A stretch of 64,000 nt of DNA. Origin: Petrosia ficiformis (lineage: Eukaryota; Porifera; Demospongiae; Haplosclerida; Petrosiidae). Shown here piece after piece: positions 1 through 14,000 of this stretch. Below the pieces are notes generated by a model. The model was not told the DNA's origin and did not search any database. It saw nothing but the letters and a program-made list of their open reading frames with translations. Location of the stretch: NCBI GenBank assembly GCA_947044365.1, contig OX345652.1, positions 1,519,001-1,583,000 of the forward strand. Reading direction: 5' to 3'. A program made the position numbers and the translations under genes. Numbering within the stretch: the stretch's first letter is position 1; every line of letters starts with the position of its first letter.

Positions 1-486
1 AAACCAGCTCCTGTATAATAGGAATTTTGGTCAAAAAAATCCTGATCCATGTGCTTTGAAAATTTCAATATATCTTCTTCACAAGGAAAAATCTAGCAGA
101 CTTGACAAACCGAGAAATGTGTGCATGCATGCAATCAAAAATCTCACTTTATATATATTCTCCAACTCAGGTAGCAATAGCTAGGGAAATTTTTTAGTTG
201 AATACAGCATATTTATAAGACACACTGTGAGTGTCAGCATGCATAAAGACATATTGTGACTGACCATGCATAACACAATTTAATATTACGTTGTTCTGAA
301 CAAATTAAATTTGAGCAAATACCTTTTCTAAAATGTGTCTTGCAAATGAATTAACTTGAAACACTTAAACTTGCAATTAATTGGAGCTGTTCTAAGTAAG
401 TAAGTGTAACTGACCAAGTTATAAATAATGACTTCCTCATGTCTGAAAATATATAGATTCTTGCCACCTCATTAATTATGTACGAT
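1..486. other. Gene-free AT-rich stretch
   Basis: No coding region is recognisable. Bases about 260-310 resemble bases about 28716-28770 (both contain a run ending in AAATTAAATTTGAG), so at least part is a dispersed repeat. Confidence 0.5.
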
Positions 487-1229
487 AGGTGTGACACTGA
501 CCATAGATTACGTATAAGGGATTGGAAACGCCCACGCATTTCCGTACACTCCGTTGCCCCACCCCTCTAAATACAATGCGCTATGCATGCAAGACTGGTA
601 AAGAACTTGTTTTAAATCGTGTATCATTAAAGAACACTTTTGTTAAACTAATTGATAATATCACCAACCAACATAGGAGTGCTATACCTTCAGCTAGAAA
701 ACTGGAGTGTTGAACTATATGACCTACCACACTGCTTAGAGTCCCCAAAATGTAAGTACCTCGTAACCGTTTCAACTGGATTTTCTACATCTAAACGGTA
801 ACTCTTTTCTCTATATTTGTTTTAAACCCATGTATTTTTATTGAGTAACAAAACTTACATGGGAATATTGCAATAGAACTGTTATTAAAAGAAGTAAGAG
901 TCCCAAAACCCGTTTTCGTTATGATATGTACTAAAAAACAATGGTTTTTAACATCGTACATGATTTGTTGCTAATGTTTTAGCGGTTGAGATGTTAAAAC
1001 GATACAATAGCAACATGTATATCAAGAAAAAACACCTTAATTGTCCAGTTTCAGCAAGGAATAGTGTTTTTTCTATGATCAGTCCTCACAACTAAGTAAT
1101 AAAATTTAATTGATTTCTGGGGACACGGAGTGCGTCACAGACTTATGCAATGATGCTATGATGCTATGGGATCACGTGCGCCGTTTCCAATCCTTATACG
1201 TAGTCTATATAATCTATGCACTGACACCT
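487..1229. repeat. Candidate miniature inverted-repeat element (743 bp)
   Basis: Bases 487-530 begin AGGTGTGACACTGACC and end in GGGATTGGAAACG. Bases 1182-1229 are an imperfect reverse complement, ending in GCACTGACACCT. The pair faces inward as terminal inverted repeats would, over about 43 nt with a few mismatches and indels. No open reading frame of substance lies between, and no clear target duplication was found, so the boundaries are provisional. Confidence 0.5.
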
Positions 1230-1393
1230 TCTCCACAACACACCCACAAGGACACGTGACCTTCTGTGGGTGTGGTTAGTGTTGGTTTTGCAGTACTGCA
1301 GCTGCGCAGTTTTTTGCTAGGAGGTGTGGCTTTTCCACCGACAACGTGCAACACACCCACAGTCACATGACCTCCGGTGCATAATTATTAATT

Positions 1394-2650
1394 AATGAGT
1401 GGCGAATCTTCTGAAGATGAGTGTGAGTCAGAGATTCACAGAAAATAATGCACAAGAGGCACGCAAAGAATGGATGAGCTGTCAGTCCAAAGATACAGCT
1501 AAAATGGTTGCAATTACTTGGATGGATTCATTTACACGTCGTTTTGGGCTCACTGAATTTGCTGCAGCTGCTGAAGGTTGACATCAATGAAAAAACCATC
1601 AGGGGTTGGAACTGACTTGGAAGAAGGATTATTATGAATATAAGGGGGAGTTTACTGAATCAGCACAAGGCAAGCACAGTCATCCTTATGTGCTCAATGA
1701 TGAAGACTGCAGGAATGGCATTAGAATGGTTACGGGAAAATGTTCAGGGAACATTTGCTATGTGGGTGAATTCGGAGCTGTTGCCAAATTCCCACTTGCC
1801 CCCCTGTTGATCTATCACTGTACATACAGCTAGAAAGTGACTACATGACAATGGTAAGTTGGCTCTTCATCCCAAAGGTGCTGGTCGTGGTTTGATGAAT
1901 AGTGACTTCATCAATCAACACCATGGATTCCTACGTTTAACCCCCCAAAAACACGAAGGAGCTAAAAACTGCTGTCCAGATCAAGGTTATTGGAATAATG
2001 AGAAATTCATGGAACAGGTTGAAATTGCCATTAGAATTGCAGAGGCAAAGTATCCACCTGCAACCCACAACATTGTCTTCCTTTTTGACCAGAGGTCTGG
2101 GCATCGTGTGTTTGCTGATGATGTATCAAATGCTCAGAGAACGAATGTGGAGGATGGTGCAATGCAACCTTTTCAGAGAGACACAATTTGGAATTGTCAG
2201 CCTCAGAGAATGCTAACTTCATCTGGAAAGCAGAAAGGATTGCAAACAGTTCTCCAAGAATGTGGTATTGACACTTCTGGCATGATCAAAAATGACATGA
2301 TCAAAACGCTACATGACTTCCAAACTCAGAGATCCAAGGTGGATGAACTTATCAAGAGGAAAGGGCACAGGGCAATATTTCTTCTCAATTTCCATTGCGA
2401 ACTCAAGCAAAGCATTACACACGTGCCAATTATGGTTACTCCTTTGCTGGTTTGGAAAAAATTATTCATACGGCACTAGATTCCGTTAAATGTTGAGCTT
2501 ATCAGGAAGCATTTCAGAAAAGTTAGAGAATACCCACAGGGCATACTGACGAAGGAGTGGGAGTTGGTAAGGAAATGCAGATTAGTTTAAAGCAATACAA
2601 AAGCCATCAGCGTGTATTTGAAACTGAACTCAATTTAAGACAATGTATCT
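1394..2650 (+). pseudogene. Relic of a DDE-type transposase (broken)
   Basis: Pieces of one protein appear in several frames. An N-terminal acidic piece starts at ATG 1394; a piece lies at 1606-1833; the best preserved piece is 1859-2479, with LHPKGAGRGLMNSDFI, an FLFDQRSGH segment that would hold the second catalytic Asp, and a late FHCEL motif. In this family, which I recall as IS630/Tc1-mariner-like DDE proteins common in marine invertebrates, HCEL normally runs on into NPIE with the catalytic Glu. Here those codons are missing, and the sequence jumps near 2405 into another frame reading AKHYTRANYGYSFAGLEK. Further remnants, up to YKSHQRVFET near 2620, need more shifts. Stops at 1581 and 1833 also break it. 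It cannot encode an active enzyme. Superfamily placement is from motif memory. Confidence 0.65.
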
Positions 2651-3090
2651 CCAAAACAATACTTTTAAAAATTTCTGTCTAACAGTTTTGTGTATCTGTA
2701 TATATACCTTATATACTTGGAAACTCACTACACTTCTGTGTGTTCCTACTATGATTAATAGATCATTAGAAAATTGACGCTCAAAAATATAAATTTCATA
2801 TTATAAGTTAAAACAGCCATCAATCAAAATAATGGTTAACAAATTTTAGCTTAGACTATACTTAAGATGCATATAAACTATAAAGTTTGAAAATCCTAGC
2901 TCACACACATATAGGAAGTAATAGGCATGTTAATTAAATAGATGAAATTAATTAACTGGTTGCCAAGATAACAGTTATTTGTGTGTCTCAGACTATTTTA
3001 TACGTGTACAGAAAGCACAAAATCATTTCATCAAACCAATATTTTACTTTTAGTGAGACACTCTTTTGTGGACATTGATGACTTCCTGCA
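2651..3090. other. Gene-free spacer
   Basis: AT-rich sequence between the transposase relic and a dispersed repeat. I see no coding, RNA or transposon signal. Confidence 0.4.
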
Positions 3091-3099
3091 CTATAGGTA

Positions 3100-3610
3100 A
3101 TAGTTGATCTTTATAATTTATAATACAGCATATGGTAATGAACATATTAATGCAATGTAGCCATATACATTGCATATAGTATTATATGTAGTGTATTGTA
3201 TTATTAGTATTGCCATTCTAACATCTGTGAAAACAGCTTGCACGTTCCAGAGTAAATAACACAATTATGTTCATGAATTGCACTTGTAATAGTAAATAAC
3301 ATCTGTTGTACTCCACAAATAGTACATGCATGCATGTATGTAATTACTATGGGATTTACATACTATATGTTTGAAATACATTGTATTGTATTGTCTTTGT
3401 TACAATTCTTTATTATGGCATGTACTTTTATACTAGTCAATATTGATCAAGATCAAATGAACTGTGACTTGTAAATACTACCTAGCAGAAAACAGGGCCA
3501 CGTAAACATTACCTAGCAGGACAAAAAAGCAGCATTGATTTATACAGTCTCAGGAAGAATTGAAAGTTGTGGAGGGCTAAAATAACCAATTCCTTTTTAT
3601 GCAAGCTCAT
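3100..3610. repeat. CACTG-family repeat copy just upstream of the kelch gene
   Basis: Blocks match copies near 18770-19006, 44513-44830 and 45520-45850. Shared blocks include TTCTTTATTATGGCATGTAC, TATACTAGTCAAT followed by GATCAA, GCAGCATTGATTTATA, and an end block AAAATAACCAATTCCTTTTTA. The end stops about 30 nt before the start codon at 3633, so the repeat probably supplies the promoter-proximal DNA and 5' leader of the kelch gene. This copy has lost the terminal CAGTG. Confidence 0.6.
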
Positions 3611-3632
3611 AAGTTTTTTTGGATTAGTCATT

Positions 3633-6600
3633 ATGGCTGCTGGCAGTAAGTGATCATCTCAAGTTGTAATCACAAATACATGCATTTTTCTTTTAAAAAT
3701 GTAAATCTCATTGCTATTAAAATGTTATGTACTGTATGTGGATGTTATATCTATATTTATATAATCATATCTACCCCACATGTTATGATCATTCATTATT
3801 TTATTACTATCAGGTCAACATTCAATCAAATGCAGAATTCAGCATTCTACTGTAGTTATTAGAGATACCTTGTACTCCTGGGGAGGCCAAGTTAATTTTG
3901 CTGCTCATATACATGAAAAACCTGATGCAGGAAAGCCAACACCCTATATTGATGCATTTCATTTGCCTACATTCAATTGGGAAATGAAATACACAACAAG
4001 AGATCCACCTCAGGGTGTGAGGTACTATGCATGTACTACTATAGAAAACAACATCTTATACTTTGCAGGAACTTGTAAACCTAATGAGTGTTATCACAAT
4101 GACTTGGTTGAGCTAAACACTATTAGTCTCAACTGGAGAGAGATTCCATGCATTACTCCTGATAGTGCACCAATGAGAAAAGTTGGATGTGGTATGATCT
4201 CCTTCCATATTGGTGGAGAAGAATGTTTGCTAGTTTTGGGAGGGTATGGACCAACACCAGTCACTACTCATGCGCATTCTCAATATGTGTCATCTCCTAA
4301 TTTTCTAACTCACTGCTACACAAATGAGGCACACATAATGAATGTCACCTCATCACCAGGTAATACATATAATAGTCTGGACCAGCCTCACAATGAGGAA
4401 GAAGTCTGGCCCACCTATATTATTATAACTGTATGCAATTTTGTAACTGATTTTCAAACATCAGTTTCGCCTTGCTGGTCATAACAACCTTAATTTTTGT
4501 ATTATTTAAATTATAGAAGGTGCAAAGAGCCATTTTCATGTGCCACGCCTTGCAGTACAATTATTCAGAGTAGCTACACAGAAATGTGTGGTCAGCACTT
4601 TTCTGTGTACTCTGAATACTATGATTGATAGCCACTGCAAAGTAGTCATAGGGCTCTTTTGTCTTACTTTGCATTGGCTTTTACCAGACCCTTCCCCTTG
4701 CTTGCCGGCAGTGGGACTAGCACAGCGGCTGGTTTCCAGACTCTGCAAATGTGTAGGTTAGATACTGTTTATTACTAGACTCACATAGCCAGTTAGTAGT
4801 GATTATTTCATAGTGCCACGCGATGGACACTATTTTATTACCATGCATTTTGCATTACTTGAAACTGCAAAGTGTAATGATGTGAAAAAGCAATGATGCG
4901 AGGCAATTCCACAGCCGACTTAATAAAAAAGCTAGAATTACATCATAAATCACACAACATGTATTACCTATTACGTTCAAGCAAGATGAAACATACTTAG
5001 AATTACCGCAGAAAGAGTTGTCCCAGCTATAACAAGTTGGCAAAAATATATAGTCAACCGGTTGTGTCAAGTCACAGAAATGTCTGAATATGAGATAAAC
5101 CATTCACTGAGGTTCCTGCAAGGTTGTTTTGGGCAAGTGTAGATGAGCAACTCAATATGTCTCACAGTGGCATTGGCAAGGTGGGAGGGCATGCTGGAAC
5201 ACATGCCCTACCAATTGTGTGTCACTTGTAAAAATATCTATTAACACCCTTTGTTGTATTTTAATTATCTATGCAAGTAAGCTACTCACTCTCTAAGCCA
5301 ATTAGGCATAATATATATGTGCGATGTAGGCTGATCTGCATAATATGTGTATGCCTAGTTTACAACAAATCAATGATATTATTTTCCCCAGGTCAGTGGA
5401 AAGTACCTTTCATAACTGGAGATCGTCCTCCACCCTGTGCCTATTTCACTATGAATATACTTCCTGGTAACAGGTGTGTAATGTTTGGAGGGACTATTAT
5501 TGATCATGAAGATTTCCATCGTGTTAGTGATGTTTACCTGTTAAGTTGTTCTTTGGATACAATAGTGAGTAGAAAAACGTAATTACTATAATACATATGT
5601 GACCAGCTCAGGCTTATGGTTTTCAGAATTGATTTTTGTTTTACCTGAATAGAACGATAGATTAGCTGTAGAATATGGTATATCATGCAGACATTCCAAT
5701 GAAGATAAAGTCTAAACCACAACAAGCGAGAAAACCATCAAAGTCATCAATATTTCATTTTGAGAAAAAACACAATTAGCTAGCTAAATGATGTTTTTGG
5801 ACTGCAATTCAATTCCGTATATTTTCCTTACCATAGGTTAGTAAAGCACATAGAGGTCTCCAAGCCTCGCTGAAGGTATCAATGGAATAGTAATAAAAAA
5901 TAATTGTGAGTGCCTATGACGGTAACACATAGCTAACTGCCAAAATCCATAAGTCTGGTTTTCTCAGAGCTGGTGACATATTATAATGCCAGGCAATATA
6001 GAATGATTATTTCTCATCAGCACCTGCTTCCACCTGAGACTTTATACCACCTCAGCTGTCATCATGGCTTCCCAATCCATGACACATCCTCTTTTGATTA
6101 ATTTGATCTGCATTGTATTGGGCAAAGATGTCTTAGTATGTTGTGCCTTGCCTTCTATAATACTGGAGGATGGGTACTTGGGTGATTCTATGAAGGCTGT
6201 GTAATTAATTTTCATAAACAAAAATTAATTTGTCTCCACTTAAATTTCATAAATACATTTTTAATTAAATGGAATAATAATATTGAAGACGTTTTAGATT
6301 GACAACAGAGTTTAATGATTGGTGGCATTTCCAAAAAGTAGGTTTTCAAGGGATACTTCCTTCTTAAGCTAGGACAGGGTTAGTTGTACTGTAATGCCTA
6401 ATATCTTATCAGTTGTCACTAGCATTCATCATTTACATTCACTTCTAATGCACTGTAAAAATGAATTGTTATTTTTTGACAGACCAGTTGTTACTCAGTT
6501 GTATGTACATTTATAATACATAGTTAGAAACATGAAATACAACGATAATTAACATTTTGTCTGGTTATAATATAACTATATATTATAATAAAAAGGAATG

Positions 6601-9600
6601 TTATGACTACAGTCATGATTGTAAATTCTACATGTGGTAGTAGGGTATGTACATTCATGATTGCATGACGAGTCAATGTAGTTTTTACTATAACTAACAA
6701 ATTGTTCCTTCCTATGCATATTATCTCATTTTGAAGTTATCAATAACAGCCTCTTTATATGGTAGTAGGGTGTATTTTGGCATATGCAGTAGTCATAACA
6801 TACCTTTTTACTATTATAGCTATATTATAACCAGACAAGAGGTAACAACTGGTTAAAATAACAAATTCCTTTTTACAGTGTGGGGTTCCTGGAAGCCCTG
6901 CAACTGGTTCACACTCCATAATCTATAGTTACACGATTCAGACCATTAATGAAAAATTCTTCAGAGTGGCTTGAACACAAAAAATAGTGTAACAATGACA
7001 AAAATAAGGTTGTCAGGCAAATGTGTAGTTGAAGATCTTGGCTTCTGGTAATTCAATTTTAATATTACACATCCTTATGCTGTATGAGATATTCTTTGGG
7101 ATTGCACATATCATTTTCTGATACTATATATATTGTAGAATGTATTATAATATATAGTTATACAAGATAGATTTTATCTTCTCAAGTTATTATTGGAAAC
7201 CAGGATAGATGAAATATAGTATAGACTAATTTGCTTATAATATTATATACATACTTCAAATATGTAATCAACATTTCAAAATACAAGCATATAATGCATA
7301 CACAAGTTGTTCTTTTTGTTCCATAAGCGGATGTTGTACTATGAGAGAGACAGTCTGTACACACACACACACAGTCTATTTTGTCATGTTCACCTAACAA
7401 CTCATCAGCTTGACCTGTTCATTAAGATGCTATATACAATTATGTGTAGATATTAAGCCACTCAGTTCTGCATTGTATTTTGTCTATCGTAGTTTCTAAC
7501 TAGAGCTCCTTGTCCATTTACTTCAATGCATCAGGCGTTCATAGAAGAATCTTTGATCTTTCGGTCAACCCCAAAAATAGTCCTGATGGTATACTGGTGT
7601 CTCTACCTTTCTGTCTACTATGAATACTGGGATCTGTAGAAGTGCAACTCCAGTATTGGTACACTGATTCGATTCTTGATTCAAGCTGAAGCACTCCCTC
7701 ATTGTTATGAAAATTTTCATACCTCTTATCTAATACTTGACCATTCAAAATCCTGTGGATAATACACGCCCATGTACGGAAATGCAATACAAAAAACAGT
7801 CATCACTTGAAGTCAGGATTTCAACTGTTCTCAGTCACTACAGAGTCAGTGAATCACCAAATCTACTCTCCTGTTCATGTCCTTTAATGTGTAGAGGCAC
7901 TAATCGTACTGCATTAATCTTCAGAGGCTTTACAGTATGTAAACACAAATAAGCAATTATGTACATATCATGCATGAATGGAGACTGATATGCGAGTACT
8001 ATATCTTCATTCTAGATCAAAGAATTACATCATAACCCACACTTACACAGGAAAAAATATCCTTTTCCCTATGCTTTATCCCATATGCTTTCTCATTTTG
8101 TTTTTGAACATCAACAATTTCCCTACATTTACCCTATCTTATATTGGCTTATAATTTACTGTTGTTGTGATAATATGTGATCTTGTAGCGTTCTCATTCT
8201 ATTTTTCATATCCAGCAAGGTCTAAGCTCGACCTTAGTTCAGCAAACTGGAAAAACGTTTAAATTCAAAAATATGATGTTCAAATATTATGCTTCAGTAT
8301 AATATATGGTGCAAATTACCAGATTCACTGGCTTCTCAAAAACTCACCATTCTAGCACTGTAACTGTACATTTCAATGCATTTGATGAGCTCAAAAATTA
8401 TTGTTTGCTTTTTACTCTTTCCTAAATTACCATTCCAACCTTGAGTCTTGATATTTCTTTTATCTCCAAACGTTTGGCTTTTTTATCGCTATGTAATGTA
8501 GCTGCTTATATTGGGTAATATGAAGTGGTTAATTAGTTTTTTAACTAACTTATACATCCCATGCAATCTTGTTTGTGTGCTGTTTTGGGATTATTCTTGT
8601 TTCTATTCTTTTCTTAAATGACAACTTGAGTAAAAAGTATTACCAATATGGTAATTTGTATCTCTCTCAGGTTAAGATTTAGAAGGAATTAGATGTTGTT
8701 TCTTCTGAAATTTGTGAAATGGTAACCATGAGTTATAAAAATTGTCATAACTCAGTTTTAAAACCGAAAGGATAATTCGAAGTGGCAATGTTCATAGTTT
8801 TGCAGGAAACTTTGAGAACAGACAGACAGACAAATTACAGTAACCCAGCTCCAACTATATTTACGATAATAATTATGATCAAATATTTAAAAATTGAACA
8901 TGTTTTGTAAATTTCAAGTAATGACACATTAAACAAAATTATTTTAGTGAGTAATGAAAGTTGTAGAATCCATTTTTAGCACTAGAAACGTAGTTTTACA
9001 ATGCACTGCTTTTCAGTAATTTTGATCAACATCAGGTCATTCCTGCACAAAGAGTACACTGTACTATACCGAACATAGTAATATTTGTTTCACTATATAT
9101 TATAATTCTATAGGATTTTCAAAAGGTGGTCAAATCATCCAATGATAAAGTAAATTGGCCAAAGGGAAGGACATTTCATGCTAGTGACATCATCAGTACA
9201 GTATCAAATGAGCAAGTGATATCTTTTTTAGTTACGATTGGTGGGTTTGATACTGCTGGTCAAACAACCAATGACAGCTGGATAATGAACTTGTCCACCT
9301 TTCACTGGTATCAGGTACATCTTTTCTAATAATGAGCTACCATGATAATCATTTGTAGTAGCTTAAATCTGTCTTACAATGGACAAAAATACTCGCAATA
9401 ATCAACTGAGAGTCTATTTCACCCAATGACTCATCAGCTGGCTTGGGCAGGTTTGATGTTTAAGAAGATGCTTGAGATCTCAGGTATACCTCTTAACATT
9501 TTACTCATAATATATATCTCTACTGTAGAAGTCCAATGAACAGGTTTGCAGTATATAGACTCATTCTGTAACCAAAAACAGTTTGGACATATTATCTTCC

Positions 9601-10964
9601 ATCTCCAGTATCAAACCCAGCCTGGGCCAGCTGATGTGTGTTTGGATATAAATATGATGAAATAGACCCTCAATTGAATATGGGTAGGGAATATTTCTAT
9701 CTGCATGACAGATTTAAGCTATGTATATAAACATCTATCCTGGTCTTGGAACAGCGAAACAAGCTCATGTGATGAAGACCATTGTGAATAACCTCAAAAT
9801 ACAATTGGGTCATGGTGGAACAAACACAGTACAAACACTCATATGATGCACAAGACTATGGAAATAAAGAGTATTTACACTTGCATGCTAAACACTGACT
9901 GTGCTAAGCAAACTACTAGACCATTAAGAGTGCTACAGTTCTGTTGGTTAGGATACTGTTTGTCAGCTTAAGGAGTTAGGTCTTTGAGAAAATTGTGAAG
10001 CTCAGTGGCGTAACTGAACCTGGGCCCACATGGGTCGGGGCTGGGAAAACACAAATTTATTATTATTATTATTTATTTATTTTTCTTTTTTTTAATACAC
10101 ACACTCATTCTGTCATCTCAATTCATGATCAGTGTTTGTACACCGCTTCTGAGCACTCCTTCCACCAGTGTAATATAACAGAAATAAAGCCACAAGCCAA
10201 AATTTCCCCTCAGTTCGGTCTTTTTAACTCTTAAAAACTCTCAGCTTCTAAGGGCACAGCCCCCCAAACCCCCTGCTTTACAACTTTTAATTACTTGGCC
10301 CTGCCATCACTAAAACACTCAGTTATGCCACTGGTGAAGCTAGATTTGGGGTTAGTAAAATTCTACACTCTTTTGCCATCAAGGAATCTGATGGCTCTAG
10401 TGAGTTAGCCCCCCAACTTTAATTTCATTCCTACCCTATGGCATGAAATATTTTATGAGTATTTGCTGTTTTGGAAATACTGATCACAAGCTTTCAAGTA
10501 TGTACAGTTACTTTTAAAATGTATTTTAATACAGCTAGATACAAATACTCATATATTTGACCCCATATCCGATAGATGTGTGTGAAAGTGAAATGGCAAA
10601 AAGAAATTACTGTCTGAATAAAAAGTTCACTTTCAGCACACAACTTACTATTTATATGTTTTATCATGATAATATGGTTCCTCCACATGTATTATAATTA
10701 CGATGAGTTATTCATCTATATACAGATTGATCTTCCTGAATCAGTTACCAAGAGATATAATCACTCCCTCTCCACATTTTACATATCAAAACAATGTGTT
10801 TGGGTTATTGTGACCGGAGGTAAAAGAGAACGTAATAAATCCCGAAATACTGGTAAAGTAATTGTTGGTTCTGATGTCACTTTCATTATAGAGCTAGGTA
10901 TACGATAATTAATTCATACTTACTTAAAACCAATATATGTATATAAAATAAATAATAATTATAC

Positions 10965-11032
<68 letters not shown>

Positions 11033-14000
11033 TTTATAATAATTATTGCATGATAGTTATTATTGTGCTGTAAAAGCAAATGATGACCAATGACAGTTTT
11101 CTTGCAAGCAAACATGTTTAAGATATATATAACTCTTAAAAACAAAGCTTACAACAGGGTGTTAAGGAAAATTGTTTTGCCACATGGTCAGTCTTCTATT
11201 CTAATTTTTGCTCCTGTTGAAAAATATGGCATCTGGAACCAATCAACGTAGCAACTTTGTAAATTATAATTATTGAAAATAGTGAAGGCTCAAATCTGGT
11301 ACTGGTCTATAACTCCTGTTTGCTAATGCTTTTCCTACTATTTTCAATCACTATAAATTCAAGAGATATTAACAGAAATTAACAAGTGTTGCTTACTTAG
11401 TGTTGTGAATGAAGTGTTGCCACATTCATCATAGTCCTAATAATTCGTATTTATATATTACATCATAATGTTTCAAATTTCTGGAGTAGGATCCGTATAG
11501 AATCTTTCTCTGTGTATTTAGTTCTGAGAGCAATTCTAGTAATGAACATTTCAATTATTGTTTTTTGTTATAATATAGAATATACAAATGATGAGTGGTC
11601 TGTGAATCATGTGTGGAATAGTGAACAACTAAAAAACAAGACTGAGATTGGTGGAAGTTTGATTCATCATATTGTTGATAGTAGACTACAGGATGGAGCA
11701 GCTGTGACTGATTTGATTGGTTTGATCAAATCACCATCTTCTAGAATACAACAACAGGTTAGTAGTAACTCGTAATTACTCACTTCACTAATTTTGTTGT
11801 GTTGACTGTTTCAGGAGACACAAACAATAATTGAAAATAAAATATTCGAGATGGAATTAAGACTAACTACTGAAATTAGGGAGAAAAATGCTGAAATTTT
11901 GCAGCTAAAGGAAAAACATGTGTCATTGACAGAAACATTAGAGGCACAAGAGAAAAGTTAGACAATCAATACATTAAATGAGCTTTAATAATTGACAATG
12001 GAATTATCCTTTTTAGATCAAGACTTTTTGAAAGGTGAAAAAGAAAGTTTCATGAAACTTTTACTCGAAACAAGACAAGGTATCCCTGATAGATTAATAG
12101 TTGTATATATTATTAATTTCGAAATGAAATTCTTTTTCCTTTGTGTACAGATTTGAAGACTGAAAAAAAAATATCGTTAGCCAAATCACAAGAATTGGAT
12201 GCTTCGAATAAGCAAATCAATGATATGTGGAAGAAACTGACCCATTCATCAGGTCTACATTAATTAATATATTTCATCAATTCCATTGAATCTGTGTTAA
12301 GTAATGTTAATGTGTAATTGTGTTTTTATCAGTTGAGGAAAATATGGAGGCAAGTAAAATGGAGAAACACTGTCAGAAAACTGAAAACATGGAACCAATC
12401 ACAGAGGAGAAAAGTGAACCAGATGTTATTAGAAGTGGTGAGACAAAGAAAGGTACTATTACACTTTATTATAATCATGATTAATGATTTATTATTTACT
12501 GTGTATATCAGACACGAAGATTGCCACCAGTAAAAATGAAGACACAATGGAACTACTCAGTAAGTTGGAGATAGAGAAAGGTAGAGTAGAAGAACTGGAA
12601 GCACAAGTCAAGGAATATAAGAATATTGAGAAAATAAGGGTGTCCTCCTCACATGTTTCAGAGGTTACCAGGCATCGAAGAGATGCAGGAGTGCAGTATT
12701 GTTATGTACCACCAGGAACAGGTTGGAACATTTAATTGTGCTAGTTGTTTTTTTTTAAATTATATTTTGTTTCTCAGATCACCTTCAAGGTGTTCATGTG
12801 GCTGGAAGAAATTATTTTCTTGTACAAGGAGATGAAGCCCAGTTCCTCAATTGGGAAGAATATGGCTGCAAATTGCATTTCCAACAAGGAACAATCTCTC
12901 CATCAGATACATGTGAAGTTGTTGCACAAGCTCTAGTAGGTGGTAACTTCCAGTTTCCAGATGGTACAGAGCTCATTAGTGCAGTGTATGCAATCTCTTG
13001 CGCAAGGAATCTTCAGAAACCAGTAAAAGTAGAGATTCAACATTGTGTGACACTTCAAAACACACAGCAGTTTAAGTATTTAAGTTTTGTTCAAACTCCT
13101 CTCAAGCAGAGTGTACCACCATATCATTTTCAAATAATTGATGGTGGAGGGTTCTCCATTGATAGCTCTTATGGAACGATCACCAGTTCTTTGTCCTGTC
13201 AATTAGCAATTGTCTTGTACAAACATTGCATCTTTGATGATGACATGGATTCTTCTTCATATTCTAATGAAGGTGTGTATGTAGTGAAATATCCCGGCAA
13301 GTTTAAATAATTGATGGTTTATCATAATTATCCAGCATGTCAATCTGGCTATATACATATCTTAAATTGACCATACAAACCATATGCATGAACAATTAAT
13401 AAGCTTCAAATCTTTTCCAGCAAGCTTCTATCAGCAAACCATTGCTTGTTATGTTTCAGATACATGAAAAGAACCTTCTCGAAAGATTATTGATTGTTTA
13501 CTCACAGAGACATTTTCTCTAATTATATATCCTTCTTTTCAACATATCCTTATCAACACATTGTGAAATTATGTTGTTGTTCATCTATTTCTATATAGAG
13601 AGTATGTCTGCTTCTGTGATTACTGCCAGTTCTGAAACTGATGAAATTGAAGAGAATATTAGTGATACATCATACGATGACAGTTTATGTTCGGAAGGTA
13701 TCACAATCTTTGAATGTATTTTTTTGCATGACAATTTTTTTATAAAACTAATAAATTGCAGAGAATGGCATTGTTTTCATGTATTACATGTTAGAAATTG
13801 AATCTGCTCTCCCAATTCCTTCTAATCAATTATTATTATTCAGAATTTAAAATAATGATTATAATAATCATTGCTGTGATTATTTTAACTTTAAGCAATT
13901 TTCAATGTATTTATACTTGCAAACAGATGTCTTACTAGTTGAGGATTTTGCAAGAAAGAGATCATGTGATAGTAATAGTGAATCTGTATCTAAACGACAA

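Noticed and set aside
487..2650. The inverted pair at 487/1229 as ends of the DDE transposon
   Set aside because: The transposase relic begins outside the pair, so the two are probably separate elements.
7182..7952. Short frames in kelch intron 3 that might be missed exons
   Set aside because: None has kelch motifs with flanking splice sites in a matching phase, and exons 3 and 4 join directly.
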